Shown piece by piece: positions 36,070-46,158 of a stretch of DNA of 64,000 nucleotides. The DNA is from Mariniflexile sp. AS56 (GTDB lineage: Bacteria; Bacteroidota; Bacteroidia; Flavobacteriales; Flavobacteriaceae): contig NZ_JAUPED010000008.1 in NCBI RefSeq assembly GCF_030552475.1, positions 124,001 to 188,000 of the forward strand, given 5' to 3'. The translations under genes and the position numbers were made by a program. The notes beneath the pieces were generated by a model. It saw nothing but the letters and a program-made list of their open reading frames with translations. It searched no databases and was not told where the DNA came from. Every line of letters starts with the position of its first letter. Within the stretch, counting starts at the first letter, position 1.

Positions 36070-37238
36070 TGTTTCGAGCTTCCGTACAAGCCCACCAATC
36101 CAAAAACGGGACCTATGGCTAGAAGCATAAACAGAAATTTCACTGCTATAACATTCATAAAAAAGCCTATAAGCTGTATACTTATAATGGTAACCGCAAA
36201 CCCTATGGAATTTACAATAGTTAATGCAGTTCCCTTAGCCTCTGACGAACAATTCTGAGCCACCAATGTTGAAAACAAAGGGGAATCTGCTATAACAACC
36301 ATTCCCCAAAAAACAAGGAAACCAATAAAAAGGTATTCAGAATTTAAGGCAAAAAATAGTGGAGATACTAAGCAACACAGACCAGATACACCAAGCACCA
36401 CCGCTGCTACATTTTTTGTATTATAAATTTGAGACACATAACCGGATACTACACACGCCAAACCGCCAACTGCAATAATTATAAAACTAAGTACAGGCAC
36501 ATTAAAATGAGTTTCTGGATGCATTTCAGTATAAGTAACCAACATAATGGGAACAAAAGCCCAAAAGGTATATAGTTCCCACATATGCCCGAAATAACCA
36601 AAGGCTGCCGACCTGAATTTTGGTAACTTAAAAACCTTATAAAGTGTTGATATTTCTAACTGTCTGGCTGATTTTCTATACGGCCCATTGGGAACCAGAA
36701 AAAACATGAGCAGTCCTCCTAAAACCGATAAAAAAGACGTGGTATATATAACCCATTTCCATGGAAACATATCCATATTCGCTTTTAAAACATGTGGAAA
36801 GGCCGTACCTAACACCAAGGCACCTACCAAAAACCCTAAAGATTTACCCAAACCTTTTTCAGTGTAATCAGACGCTATTTTCATTCCAACGGGATAAATT
36901 CCTGCAAGGAAAAAGCCAGTTAAAAACCGTAGTATTACCAAACTACTTAAGCTGTGTCCTTTTAAAACAAATCCTAAATTAAAAACACCTGCGATTATGG
37001 CACTAAAAAGAAACACTTTTGATGGTGAGAACCTATCTGTGATAGTTAAAAGAGCAAACAAAAAGGTGCCAAATATAAAACCAAATTGAACGGCGGATGT
37101 TAAATGTGCCATGGCCGACGTTCCTAAATTAAACGTATTCACCAAATCGCCCATAATGGCATTTCCTGCAAACCATAACGAGGTGCAGCAAAATTGAGAA
37201 AAAACAATGATGGGTAAAATATGTTTTGAGTGATTCAT
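36066..37238 (-). CDS. MFS transporter, 12 transmembrane segments
   Basis: A 390-residue major facilitator with about 12 helices. The loop after helix 2 reads TDRFSPSKVFL, a weak form of the MFS loop-2 signature, and the helix 4 region reads RFLTGFFLAGIYPVGMKIASDY. Several glycine-rich segments follow. The substrate cannot be told. Its stop codon overlaps the mdaB stop by convergent transcription. It lies head-to-head with the DUF2400 gene (86 bp apart). Being close to a quinone reductase it may export a toxic compound, but this is a guess. Confidence 0.85.
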   Translation of the reverse strand: MNHSKHILPIIVFSQFCCTSLWFAGNAIMGDLVNTFNLGTSAMAHLTSAVQFGFIFGTFLFALLTITDRFSPSKVFLFSAIIAGVFNLGFVLKGHSLSSLVILRFLTGFFLAGIYPVGMKIASDYTEKGLGKSLGFLVGALVLGTAFPHVLKANMDMFPWKWVIYTTSFLSVLGGLLMFFLVPNGPYRKSARQLEISTLYKVFKLPKFRSAAFGYFGHMWELYTFWAFVPIMLVTYTEMHPETHFNVPVLSFIIIAVGGLACVVSGYVSQIYNTKNVAAVVLGVSGLCCLVSPLFFALNSEYLFIGFLVFWGMVVIADSPLFSTLVAQNCSSEAKGTALTIVNSIGFAVTIISIQLIGFFMNVIAVKFLFMLLAIGPVFGLVGLYGSSKH

Positions 37239-37323
37239 ATTGAAGAATTCGCAACCAAATTAGTTGTTATAAATGACTAAGACGGGTTTTAATTCAACTT
37301 ATTACAATATTTTTGTAACACGT

Positions 37324-38109
37324 ATGAATGTAAAGCCAGAAAAATTAAATCCGCAAGACCTTAAAGACTTTCTAGACAGCAAAGTTTTAGAATATAACAA
37401 CCCAACGTTTATAGACAGTGACCCGATTCAAATTCCACATCAATTTTCACTGAAAGAAGATATTGAAATTTCAGGGTTTTTAACTGCAACCATTGCTTGG
37501 GGAAATCGAAAAAGCATTATCAATAATGCCAATCGATTGATGGAATTTCTTGATAATTCTCCTTTTGATTTTGTAATGCATCATACAGAAACCGATTTAG
37601 AAAAACTTCAACCTTTTGTACACAGAACCTTTAATAGCGACGATGCTATTCAGTTTATAAAAAGTTTGAAACATATGTACACGGCACACAACGGTTTGGA
37701 AGCTACATTTGCCAAACATGCTGAAAAGGATTCTCTTCAACATGCTATTTCTAAATTTAAAACCACTTTTTTTGAAGTTGAGCACCTTCAACGTACCCAA
37801 AAACATGTTAGCGACCCGTTGAAAAATTCAGCAGCAAAACGTATTAATATGTTTTTACGATGGATGGTTCGAAACGATAAAACAGGCGTCGATTTTGGTA
37901 TTTGGAAAAGCCTTTCTCCTGCCCAACTCTCCTGCCCATTGGATGTGCATTCCGGTAATGTTGCTCGAAAATTAGAGTTATTAAAAAGAAAACAAAACGA
38001 TGGTAAAGCCTTATACGAGTTAGATACCGCCTTAAGAACCCTCGATCCCAGCGACCCCGTGAAATACGATTTCGCTTTATTTGGATTAGGTGTATTTGAA
38101 AATTTTTAA
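37324..38109 (+). CDS. TIGR02757/DUF2400 family protein
   Basis: A 261-residue soluble protein matching the TIGR02757 (DUF2400, PF09674) family. Motifs include the ATIAWGNRKSIINNANRLM segment, AAKRINMFLRWMVR, and the CPLDVHSGNVARKL and ALRTLDPSDPVKYDFALFGLG segments at the end. These recall the helix-hairpin-helix region of DNA glycosylase-like proteins, so a nucleic acid function is possible but not shown. I use the ATG at 37324; a frame start at 37273 adds 17 unconserved residues. Confidence 0.9.
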   Translation: MNVKPEKLNPQDLKDFLDSKVLEYNNPTFIDSDPIQIPHQFSLKEDIEISGFLTATIAWGNRKSIINNANRLMEFLDNSPFDFVMHHTETDLEKLQPFVHRTFNSDDAIQFIKSLKHMYTAHNGLEATFAKHAEKDSLQHAISKFKTTFFEVEHLQRTQKHVSDPLKNSAAKRINMFLRWMVRNDKTGVDFGIWKSLSPAQLSCPLDVHSGNVARKLELLKRKQNDGKALYELDTALRTLDPSDPVKYDFALFGLGVFENF

Positions 38110-38173
38110 GCTGTTTTTAAAACATTTAGTGAATTAATTACGTATACTTTATAAGCCCCTAAACTAAAACACC

Positions 38174-39370
38174 ATGATTACACCAAAATTACCCCTTAAT
38201 GAATCTAAAAGGTTAGACGCTGTTAAGAGTTATAATTTACTAGACACCCTACCAGAATCAGATTATGATAATATCACTAAATTAGTAGCTAGTATTTGTG
38301 ATGTCCCCATATCATTAATTTCACTTTTAGATACCAATAGAAACTTTTTAAAATCGCATCATGGCTTCGCTTTAAATGAATCGCCTCGAGATATTTCCTT
38401 TTGTGGACATACTATTTTAAATGACGACCCCATATTTATTGTTGAAGATGCTACAAAAGATGAGCGTTTTCATGATAACCCCATTATTAAGGCATACAAT
38501 GTAACCTTTTATGCAGGTGTTACATTAATCAATCCACAAGGCTTTCCTTTAGGCACACTATGCGTTTATGATAATAACCCGAGAAAATTAACTGAAAAAC
38601 AAAAAGATTCCTTAATCATTTTAGGAAAACAAGTAGTCAACCTATTTGAGTTAAGACTGAGAAACAAAACGTTGAATGAAACACTTTCAAACTTAAATGA
38701 ACGGAATGACACTCTAAAATCTTTCGCGAATAAAGTATCTCATGATTTAAAATCGCCGTTAGCCAATATCACATCGCTATCTCAATTATTTAAAGAAGAA
38801 TTAAAAATCACAAATCCAGAAATTAACCTGGAATACTTAAACTATATTGAAGAATCTGCCGATACATTAAGAGCCTATATTGATGGTATTTTAAAACATT
38901 ATAAGAGTGAAGAATCTCTTAAAACCGATAAAAAAGAAACCACTTTGGAAGACGTTTTTCAAGCTATTAAAAATATTTTAGCCCTTAATTCAAGTAATTT
39001 CAAACTACTTAATAAAGCTTCTTTACAAAATGTGAACCCATCGGCATTAGAGCAAATCCTTTTAAATTTAGTAGATAATGGTTTTAAGTATAATTTGAAT
39101 GCATTCCCAATAGTTACCATTGATTATTCTAAAAATAACACCCATCATATTTTTTATGTAAAAGACAACGGTATGGGTATTGCCCCAAATAAACAAGACC
39201 AATTATTTGATTTATTTAATACTGCCGATGTTGAAGATAAAACAGGCAATAAAGGAACCGGTATCGGTTTATATACTGTAAAAACCTTAATCAATAAATT
39301 GGGAGGTACCATCGAAGTTAACTCTATTATAAACCAAGAAACTACCTTTATGTTTACGCTTCCTAAATAG
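38174..39370 (+). CDS. GAF-domain sensor histidine kinase
   Basis: A soluble 398-residue kinase without membrane segments. An N-terminal GAF domain (about 25-160) contains FCGHTIL and GTLCVYDNNPR. The phosphoacceptor is His190 in KVSHDLKSPLANI. The HATPase domain has the N box LVDNGFKYN, the G1 box KDNGMGIAP and the G2 box GNKGTGIGLYTVK. No response regulator is adjacent, so it is an orphan sensing a cytoplasmic signal such as a small molecule or redox state. The role is unknown. Confidence 0.9.
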   Translation: MITPKLPLNESKRLDAVKSYNLLDTLPESDYDNITKLVASICDVPISLISLLDTNRNFLKSHHGFALNESPRDISFCGHTILNDDPIFIVEDATKDERFHDNPIIKAYNVTFYAGVTLINPQGFPLGTLCVYDNNPRKLTEKQKDSLIILGKQVVNLFELRLRNKTLNETLSNLNERNDTLKSFANKVSHDLKSPLANITSLSQLFKEELKITNPEINLEYLNYIEESADTLRAYIDGILKHYKSEESLKTDKKETTLEDVFQAIKNILALNSSNFKLLNKASLQNVNPSALEQILLNLVDNGFKYNLNAFPIVTIDYSKNNTHHIFYVKDNGMGIAPNKQDQLFDLFNTADVEDKTGNKGTGIGLYTVKTLINKLGGTIEVNSIINQETTFMFTLPK

Positions 39371-39476
39371 GAAAACAAGTTTTTTATAGATTGTTTTTAC
39401 AAAGAATAGTCTGTTGTATTCGAAAGGTTTTTTTAACTTCTGTTTTTAGTATCTTTAGAATATTAAATAACGACTT

Positions 39477-40964
39477 ATGAAACACCTTGTAACATTACTT
39501 TTATGTTTTTCTACCTTATCTCTAATCTCCCAAAACAGGAAAATCCCTGTTGACACCACCATTGTTACTACGCATAGCACTGTAATTAAGGGGACTGCCT
39601 TAAACTATACCGCCACCACAGGTACACAACCCGTTTGGAATGCAAAAGACGAACCCATTGCAACATTATACTATACGTATTACGAACGCAATAATGTTAA
39701 AGATAGAGCGAATAGACCCCTTGTTATTTCTTTCAACGGTGGCCCTGGATCGGCATCGGTTTGGATGCATATAGCATACACAGGACCAAAAGTACTGAAT
39801 ATGAACGAAGAAGGCTACCCTGTACAGCCCTACGGTGTTAAAAACAATCCTAATTCCATTCTTGATATTGCAGATATTGTTTATGTGAATCCTGTAAACA
39901 CAGCCTACTCTAGAATGATTGCAGATAAAGAAGGTAAACTACCAAGTAACGATACTTTTTTCGGCATTAATGCTGATATTAAATATTTAGCTGAATGGAT
40001 TAACACCTTTGTAACTAGAAAAAACAGGTGGGAATCTCCAAAATACATTATTGGAGAAAGCTACGGAGGCACACGTGTTATGGGTTTAGCGAACGAATTA
40101 CAAAATAAACAATGGATGTTTTTGAACGGTGTTATCATGGTATCTCCTGCCGATTATAAACTTTATGGCACTGGGCAACCTATTTATTCTGCCTTAAACC
40201 TCCCCTACTTTACGGCTGCTGCCTGGTATCAAAAAGTATTAGCAACAGAGTTACAACAACAAGATCTATTGACTATTTTACCTGAAGTTGAAGACTTCAC
40301 CATTAATAAATTAATGCCTGCCATTGCTAAAGGTGGTTTTATTTCTGATACAGAAAAAAATCAAATTGCTGAAAAAATGGCATTCTATTCAGGGCTAAGC
40401 AAAACCTCCATTTTACAAAACAACTTAGAGGTACCCGCCAGTTTCTTTTGGAAAGAATTATTACGTACTAAAACAGGGCAAATTATTGGACGCTTAGATT
40501 CCAGATATTTAGGTATTGATAAAAGAGAAACAGGAGATTCACCAGAATACAGCCCAGAACTTTCAAGTTGGAATCACGCCTTCACACCTGCTATTAACTA
40601 TTATATTAGAGAACACCTAAACTTTAAAACCGATGTGAAATACAATATGTTTGGTGATGTACACCCTTGGGACAGAGAAAATGATTATACCAGAGAAGGT
40701 TTAAGACAAGCCATGGCGGAAAACCCGTATTTGAAAGTGTTAATTCAATCTGGATATTATGATGGTGCGACCACATATTTTGCTGCAAAATATACCATGT
40801 GGCAAGTAGATCCTAGCGGAAAAATGAAAGACCGTTTTACATTTAAAGGCTACCGAAGTGGACATATGATGTATTTAAGAAATGAAGATTTAATTTCAGC
40901 AAACAACGATTTGCGTGAATTCATTCAAGGTTCGTTAACCCAAGGTAAACCTGCAAAGTATTAA
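39477..40964 (+). CDS. S10 family serine carboxypeptidase, exported
   Basis: A 495-residue protein with a signal peptide (about 1-19). Catalytic motifs of peptidase family S10 are present: NGGPGSAS (87-94, oxyanion hole), nucleophile Ser195 in GESYGG, an Asp in SGYYDGATTY near residue 428, and His in YRSGHMMYL near residue 466. It probably trims C-terminal residues from peptides outside the cytoplasm. It converges on the M61 peptidase gene with a shared terminator, so two secreted peptidases lie side by side. TATCTTTA (39450-39457) is a possible -7 box. Confidence 0.92.
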   Translation: MKHLVTLLLCFSTLSLISQNRKIPVDTTIVTTHSTVIKGTALNYTATTGTQPVWNAKDEPIATLYYTYYERNNVKDRANRPLVISFNGGPGSASVWMHIAYTGPKVLNMNEEGYPVQPYGVKNNPNSILDIADIVYVNPVNTAYSRMIADKEGKLPSNDTFFGINADIKYLAEWINTFVTRKNRWESPKYIIGESYGGTRVMGLANELQNKQWMFLNGVIMVSPADYKLYGTGQPIYSALNLPYFTAAAWYQKVLATELQQQDLLTILPEVEDFTINKLMPAIAKGGFISDTEKNQIAEKMAFYSGLSKTSILQNNLEVPASFFWKELLRTKTGQIIGRLDSRYLGIDKRETGDSPEYSPELSSWNHAFTPAINYYIREHLNFKTDVKYNMFGDVHPWDRENDYTREGLRQAMAENPYLKVLIQSGYYDGATTYFAAKYTMWQVDPSGKMKDRFTFKGYRSGHMMYLRNEDLISANNDLREFIQGSLTQGKPAKY

Positions 40965-40983
40965 AACACTAGAGTAACAACAT

Positions 40984-41027
40984 AAAAAAAACGATTGATG
41001 AACCTACGTTCATCAATCGTTTTTTTT
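40984..41027. terminator. Bidirectional terminator between S10 and M61 peptidase genes
   Basis: A 13-bp stem ACGATTGATGAAC/GTTCATCAATCGT (40991-41003, 41008-41020) with loop CTAC is flanked by A7 and T7, so it can act on both strands. Confidence 0.93.
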
Positions 41028-41045
41028 ATCAAATTGAAATTAAAT

Positions 41046-42938
41046 TTAGCTTTTTAACCAAGCATCACGCAAGGTTTTTTGAGCTGCTGTAACTTCAGCC
41101 TTTTCCATAATCCCCTCACCAGTTGTAAAGGTTGGTGTGGTTTTGGTTTTTATTACAACCTCTTTACCATCTCTTATTAATACAACTTCTACATCTTTTC
41201 CTGGTTTCCACATAAAAACCGATTGCAATACTTGATTCGCATTTTGCATAGTTAAATCTGTACCATCAACAGATTTAATAATATCATTTGTTTGTGCACC
41301 ATTATCTGTCCAAAAACTATTTTTTAAAACCATATCTGTAAAGAAAATAGTTCCTTCTTGCGGATCGCCACTAACAATTGGGGCACCATTCATTAGAATA
41401 TAATTAGTTTCAACTTTACCTTCTCCTATTTCTAAACCCACTTTATTAAAAAATTCGTTGTAGTTTATTGGAATATCTCCAACTACATGCGTTTCTAAAA
41501 AGTCTTGCACAGATGGGTAAGTCATTTTTGAAATTTCCTCAATAAGCTTATCATCTTCAAATGGTTTATTTTTACCGTATTTGTTTGATAGTTCTTTCAT
41601 TAAAGATAAAATGCCACGGTTCCCGTTACTTTCTTCTCGCATTAAAATATCGATACACATACCAATTAAAGCACCTTTTTGATACACATTTAAATATTGG
41701 TCTTTATAAGGTTCCTTTAAAACATTCTCACTCATAATAGTAAAACTCATCGCATCATTCAAACGTTTAGATCCTTGAATTTTACCCATCACTTTATTGT
41801 AAAACGCATCTTCATCAACCAAACCTTGATTTACTTGAAATAAGGTTGCAAAATATTCGGTAACCCCTTCATACATCCATAAATGTTTTGAAAATGTTGG
41901 GTTGTTATAATCGAAATAATGGACATCTTCAGAATGCACACTCAACGGCGTTACAATATGAAAAAATTCGTGCGATACCACATCTACCATACTTTCAGCA
42001 AGTGCTTCTTCATTCATCGATTCTGGTAAAACAACCACGGTAGATGTATGGTGCTCTAAAGCGCCATAACCTTTTGGCGACTCTTCTTTTTCTTCAGATA
42101 AATATAAATAAATATCATAACGAGGTGTCGCGTTTATATCTTCCAAAAAGGCTTTTTGAGCCTTCATCATGGTAAAAACAGTTTCCTTTAAAGATGCTGC
42201 AGAGTGTACTTTATTAGGCGAATACACACTTAACACAATTTTAATGTTTCCAACTTCAAACTCTTCAACACTTAAATTACCGTACATCATTGGGTTATCG
42301 GTAATTTCAAAATATCTAGTTGCCAAGTAACTTGTTGTTATTGTGCTACCATCTTCACTCGTTTTCGAGCCTGTATTTTGTAATGCAGACGTACGCACAA
42401 AATCGGCAGAAGCCGTTACGTCCAACTTATATTGATTGTTTTTTAACGAATCAAAATAACCAATAAAACCATGTAAATTAAGCACATAGTTTGTTGGCTC
42501 TATATTTGTTCCCGATGGTGAAAACGGTGTCTCTTTGCCTATACCGCCTTCAGTTTCCACATCAAACGTATCATTAACCAAATAGGTTATTTTATCTAGT
42601 TGTTTTGCATTTTTAATAACCCAAGTATTATCATCGGTTTTAGTAACTGGCATCACATTTCCTTTGTAATCGAAGGCTTTAAAATCGTCAACATACTTGC
42701 CGAAATCACTAACTGAATAAGTTCCTTGTACCACTTTTGGCAAACGATACGTTACCGTTTCTACAGTAAAACGCCCCGGATTTATAACAACAGGCGCTTT
42801 ATCATTCACTACCTGCGTTAAATTTATAGCCGTTTCTATAGGTAAACTGGTGGCTAAATCGTTCCTCGATGTTTTTGTTGCGTTACAACCTGCTAATATA
42901 ATACCCGCAAATAAAGCGGTTAAAGTTTTAGAATTCAT
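41046..42938 (-). CDS. M61 family metallopeptidase lipoprotein with PDZ domain
   Basis: A 630-residue lipoprotein (lipobox LAGC, Cys18). The zinc-binding HEFFH motif is at 323-327 and the third ligand lies in the YEGVTEYFA segment about 35 residues on, both typical of glycyl aminopeptidase family M61. A PDZ-like region is near 515-610 (GAPIVSGDPQEGTIFFTDM, DIIKSVDGTDL). It acts in the periplasm or at the outer surface on short peptides. It is divergent from the glycosyltransferase gene. Confidence 0.92.
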   Translation of the reverse strand: MNSKTLTALFAGIILAGCNATKTSRNDLATSLPIETAINLTQVVNDKAPVVINPGRFTVETVTYRLPKVVQGTYSVSDFGKYVDDFKAFDYKGNVMPVTKTDDNTWVIKNAKQLDKITYLVNDTFDVETEGGIGKETPFSPSGTNIEPTNYVLNLHGFIGYFDSLKNNQYKLDVTASADFVRTSALQNTGSKTSEDGSTITTSYLATRYFEITDNPMMYGNLSVEEFEVGNIKIVLSVYSPNKVHSAASLKETVFTMMKAQKAFLEDINATPRYDIYLYLSEEKEESPKGYGALEHHTSTVVVLPESMNEEALAESMVDVVSHEFFHIVTPLSVHSEDVHYFDYNNPTFSKHLWMYEGVTEYFATLFQVNQGLVDEDAFYNKVMGKIQGSKRLNDAMSFTIMSENVLKEPYKDQYLNVYQKGALIGMCIDILMREESNGNRGILSLMKELSNKYGKNKPFEDDKLIEEISKMTYPSVQDFLETHVVGDIPINYNEFFNKVGLEIGEGKVETNYILMNGAPIVSGDPQEGTIFFTDMVLKNSFWTDNGAQTNDIIKSVDGTDLTMQNANQVLQSVFMWKPGKDVEVVLIRDGKEVVIKTKTTPTFTTGEGIMEKAEVTAAQKTLRDAWLKS

Positions 42939-43041
42939 TAATGCGTTTTTTGGTTCTTTTAAGTGACGTCCAAAATACTATTATGTTACGCATCCGCATC
43001 TTAAGGTTTTGTTAAAAAGCTTAATTATGTATATTCGCTAT

Positions 43042-44049
43042 ATGCAAAAACCATTAATAAGCATTTTAACCCCTTTTAAGAATACAGAGGCTTATTTAAA
43101 AGACTGTATCGAATCTATTTTAAGACAAACTTACACCAATTGGGAATTGATTATTGTTGATGATGGCTCTACCGATAGTAGCTATGATATTGTTAACGCT
43201 TTCGCGGAAAATGACACGCGCATAAGCCTTTTAAAAAATAAAGGTAGCGGTATTATTGATGCCTTACAAGCTGCTTTTAACCAAAGTAAAGGAGCATTTA
43301 TTACCCGAATGGATAGCGACGATATTATGATGCCAAACAAATTAGAGGTTTTGTTGAATAATTTATTAAACCATGGTGAAAAGCATGTCGCGGTTGGTTT
43401 AGTCCAATATTTTAGTGCTTTAGGCGTTGGTCCTGGTTATAAAAGTTATGAAACATGGTTGAACAACCTAACCAAAACAGGCACTAATTATTCTGAAATT
43501 TATAAAGAATGTGTAATTCCATCACCTTGTTGGATGATTCATCGAACCAATTTAATAGCCTGTGATGCCTTTAACCCACACTTATATCCTGAGGACTACG
43601 ATTTAACCTTCCGGTTTTACAAACACCAATTTAAATGCATTCCCTGCGATGTCGTTTTGCACCAATGGCGCGATTACAGTACCAGAACCTCTAGAACCCA
43701 CATACACTATGCACAAAACCATTTTACCGAATTAAAATTACGCCACTTTTTAGATATTGATTATAATATAGAAAAAACAATTACTATTTGGGGAGCGGGA
43801 ACCAAAGGGAAATTGATGGCGAGTCTTTTAATTGAAAAAGACATTCCTTTTGAGTGGATTTGCGATAACCCTAAAAAAATAGGGAAAGCTATTTACGGAA
43901 AAACCTTGAAGAATTTTAAAGCACTTTCCAATATTAAAAATCCGCAAAGCCTCATTACTGTTGCAAACAAAACGGCTCAAAAAGAAATACGAGCTTATTT
44001 AAAATCACTTCAAATGGAACCTTTAAAAGATTATATTTTCTTTTGTTAA
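43042..44049 (+). CDS. Family 2 glycosyltransferase with a Rossmann-like C-terminal domain
   Basis: A 335-residue protein. The GT-A domain (about 1-240) shows SILTPFKN, IIVDDGSTDSS and the DXD-type MDSDDI, then a CWMIHR segment and EDYDLTFR near the acceptor site. After residue 245 it continues ITIWGAGTKGKLMASLL, a glycine-rich nucleotide-fold motif like that in the C-terminal domain of some sugar-modifying enzymes, ending DYIFFC. The GT2 donor is unknown. No membrane segment is present. I choose the ATG at 43042; a TTG at 43009 and an ATG at 43027 are also in frame. Confidence 0.82.
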   Translation: MQKPLISILTPFKNTEAYLKDCIESILRQTYTNWELIIVDDGSTDSSYDIVNAFAENDTRISLLKNKGSGIIDALQAAFNQSKGAFITRMDSDDIMMPNKLEVLLNNLLNHGEKHVAVGLVQYFSALGVGPGYKSYETWLNNLTKTGTNYSEIYKECVIPSPCWMIHRTNLIACDAFNPHLYPEDYDLTFRFYKHQFKCIPCDVVLHQWRDYSTRTSRTHIHYAQNHFTELKLRHFLDIDYNIEKTITIWGAGTKGKLMASLLIEKDIPFEWICDNPKKIGKAIYGKTLKNFKALSNIKNPQSLITVANKTAQKEIRAYLKSLQMEPLKDYIFFC

Positions 44050-44118
44050 TTCCATCGAAAACCCATTCCCTATGAAACGGAATTTGTTTTGCTTGTCTTT
44101 TAATAATGAAAAAATGTT

Positions 44119-44126
44119 TACTTTTG
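44119..44126 (+). promoter_or_regulatory. Candidate -7 box TACTTTTG before the BatA-like operon
   Basis: This is an exact TAnnTTTG match about 107 bases before the first ATG (44233), with TTG at 44093-44095 upstream. The 183 bp between the glycosyltransferase and this operon hold no other feature I can name. Confidence 0.4.
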
Positions 44127-44232
44127 AAACGAGTACTAACAGTAGAAAATATACCAACTGCCATATTCAAAAACCAATTGCATCTGACCTATAAACTAAT
44201 AACATATAAACAGATGAAAAACACAAAACCCC

Positions 44233-46158
44233 ATGCAGTTTAAACACCCCGAACTTCTTTACGCTTTATTTTTACTGCTGGTTCCTATAATTGTTCACTT
44301 ATTTCAATTACGTAAATTTCAAAAAGAAGCCTTTACCAATGTCGCATTTTTAAAAGAAGCGACCATACAAACCCGTAAAAGCTCTCAAATAAAAAAATGG
44401 TTAATTCTGTTTACCAGACTCCTACTACTTGCTGCTATTATCCTAGCGTTTGCACAGCCATTCACCTCTAAATCAAATAGTTTTAACACGAAAAAAGAAA
44501 CGGTTATTTATTTAGATAATTCGTTTAGTATGCAGGCCAAAGGCAGCAAAGGTGACCTTTTAAAACGTGCCGTTCAAGATATTATTAGTAATGTACCCGA
44601 AGATGAAAACATAAGTGTGATTACTAATGATGACGTCTTTAAAAACACGACTATAAAAGCCATTAAAAACGATTTATTACAATTAGAATACGCATCAAAC
44701 CCATTAACGCTTGAAGCAGCCTTACTAAAAAGCAATACCTTCTTCAGTAAACAAAAAAACATAGTAAAGAACCTGGTTTTTATTTCTGATTTTCAGCAAG
44801 ATGACTCGGAATTCACACCAAAATTGGACTCATTAACCAACCTTCATTTCGTTCAACTAAAACCAGTTAACACTAACAATGTTGCGATTGATTCCGCTTT
44901 TATTACTGCAACCACAGCGTCCACAATCGATATTAAGGTCCTCATAAAAAATAGTGGCAAACCTATTGATAACCTTCCGGTATCTTTATTTAATAATGAG
45001 GTATTAATTGCAAAAACATCGGTCGCTATTAATGACCGTGCTGAAACCACCTTTTCACTTCCAATTAAGGATGTTATAAATGGGAAAATTACCATTGATG
45101 ATGCCAACTTACAGTTTGATAACAATTTGTTTTTCAACATCAATGAAACTTCAAAAATAAAGGTACTTTCTATACATGCGGAAAACGATGCGTTTTTAAA
45201 ACGTATATATACGGAAGATGAATTTCTTTTTACTTCATCTCCTGAAAATCAATTAAATTATTCGCTTATAGACCAACAACATGTGGTTATTTTAAATGAA
45301 TTAAAAACCATTCCAAATGCGCTTATTGCTGCTTTAAAATCGTTCACAAATCAAGGCGGTTCCCTTATTATTATTCCTTCAACCTCTATTAATTTAGAGT
45401 CTTACAACGAATTACTTAATACCTTCGGAAGTAACTTTAGTAATAGCATTCAAACGGAAAAACGCATCACAACTATAAATTACTCACATCCGCTATACAA
45501 TTCTGGGGTATTTGAAAAACAGGTTACTAATTTTCAATATCCAACAACTGCTAGTTTTTATCCTATTGCATCTAAAAATGCCTCTGACGTTTTAAAGTTT
45601 GAAGATGGGAAGCCTTTTTTAAATCAAACTAAAAACATATACCTATTTACAGCAGCATTAAATACTGCTAATTCTAGTTTTAAAAATTCACCATTAATTG
45701 TACCAACTCTTTATAATATAGGGAAATTCAGCTTGAAGAATCCTGCCTTATATTATACAATTGGTCAAGAAAACACCTTCGATGTAGAAACGGAATTACA
45801 ACAAGATGCCATTGTGACTTTAGTGAATGGAGATATAAACATGATTCCGAAACAACAGTATTTCAATAATAAAGTGGTGATTAATACATCAGAAACACCA
45901 TCAACAGCCGCTATTTACACGATTAACACTAATAATGAATCACTAAAAAGCGTCAGTTATAATTACAACCGAGCCGAAAGCACCTTGGTTTACAGAAACC
46001 TATCCGCCTTAAAAAACGGAACTGTTAGTGATTCAATAACCGAAATTTTCGACACCATAAAAAGTGATACAAAAGTTAACGCCTTATGGAAATGGTTTGT
46101 TATTTTTGCACTAGCGTTATTGATTATTGAAATGCTCATATTAAAATACTTTAAATGA
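44233..46158 (+). CDS. BatA-like membrane protein with a vWA domain
   Basis: A 641-residue inner-membrane protein. The N-terminal BatA-type region has FKHPELLYALFLLLVPIIVHLF followed by LRKFQKEAFTNVAFL and a second helix (about 54-75). A vWA-like domain follows with the MIDAS motif DNSFS (Asp95, Ser97, Ser99). The middle has Ig-like or gelsolin-like regions. A C-terminal helix (about 618-638) ends the protein. Related Bat proteins in Bacteroidota accompany aerotolerance or MoxR systems, but no moxR, batB-E genes are adjacent. The next gene starts by ATGA overlap (4 bp). Confidence 0.82.
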   Translation: MQFKHPELLYALFLLLVPIIVHLFQLRKFQKEAFTNVAFLKEATIQTRKSSQIKKWLILFTRLLLLAAIILAFAQPFTSKSNSFNTKKETVIYLDNSFSMQAKGSKGDLLKRAVQDIISNVPEDENISVITNDDVFKNTTIKAIKNDLLQLEYASNPLTLEAALLKSNTFFSKQKNIVKNLVFISDFQQDDSEFTPKLDSLTNLHFVQLKPVNTNNVAIDSAFITATTASTIDIKVLIKNSGKPIDNLPVSLFNNEVLIAKTSVAINDRAETTFSLPIKDVINGKITIDDANLQFDNNLFFNINETSKIKVLSIHAENDAFLKRIYTEDEFLFTSSPENQLNYSLIDQQHVVILNELKTIPNALIAALKSFTNQGGSLIIIPSTSINLESYNELLNTFGSNFSNSIQTEKRITTINYSHPLYNSGVFEKQVTNFQYPTTASFYPIASKNASDVLKFEDGKPFLNQTKNIYLFTAALNTANSSFKNSPLIVPTLYNIGKFSLKNPALYYTIGQENTFDVETELQQDAIVTLVNGDINMIPKQQYFNNKVVINTSETPSTAAIYTINTNNESLKSVSYNYNRAESTLVYRNLSALKNGTVSDSITEIFDTIKSDTKVNALWKWFVIFALALLIIEMLILKYFK

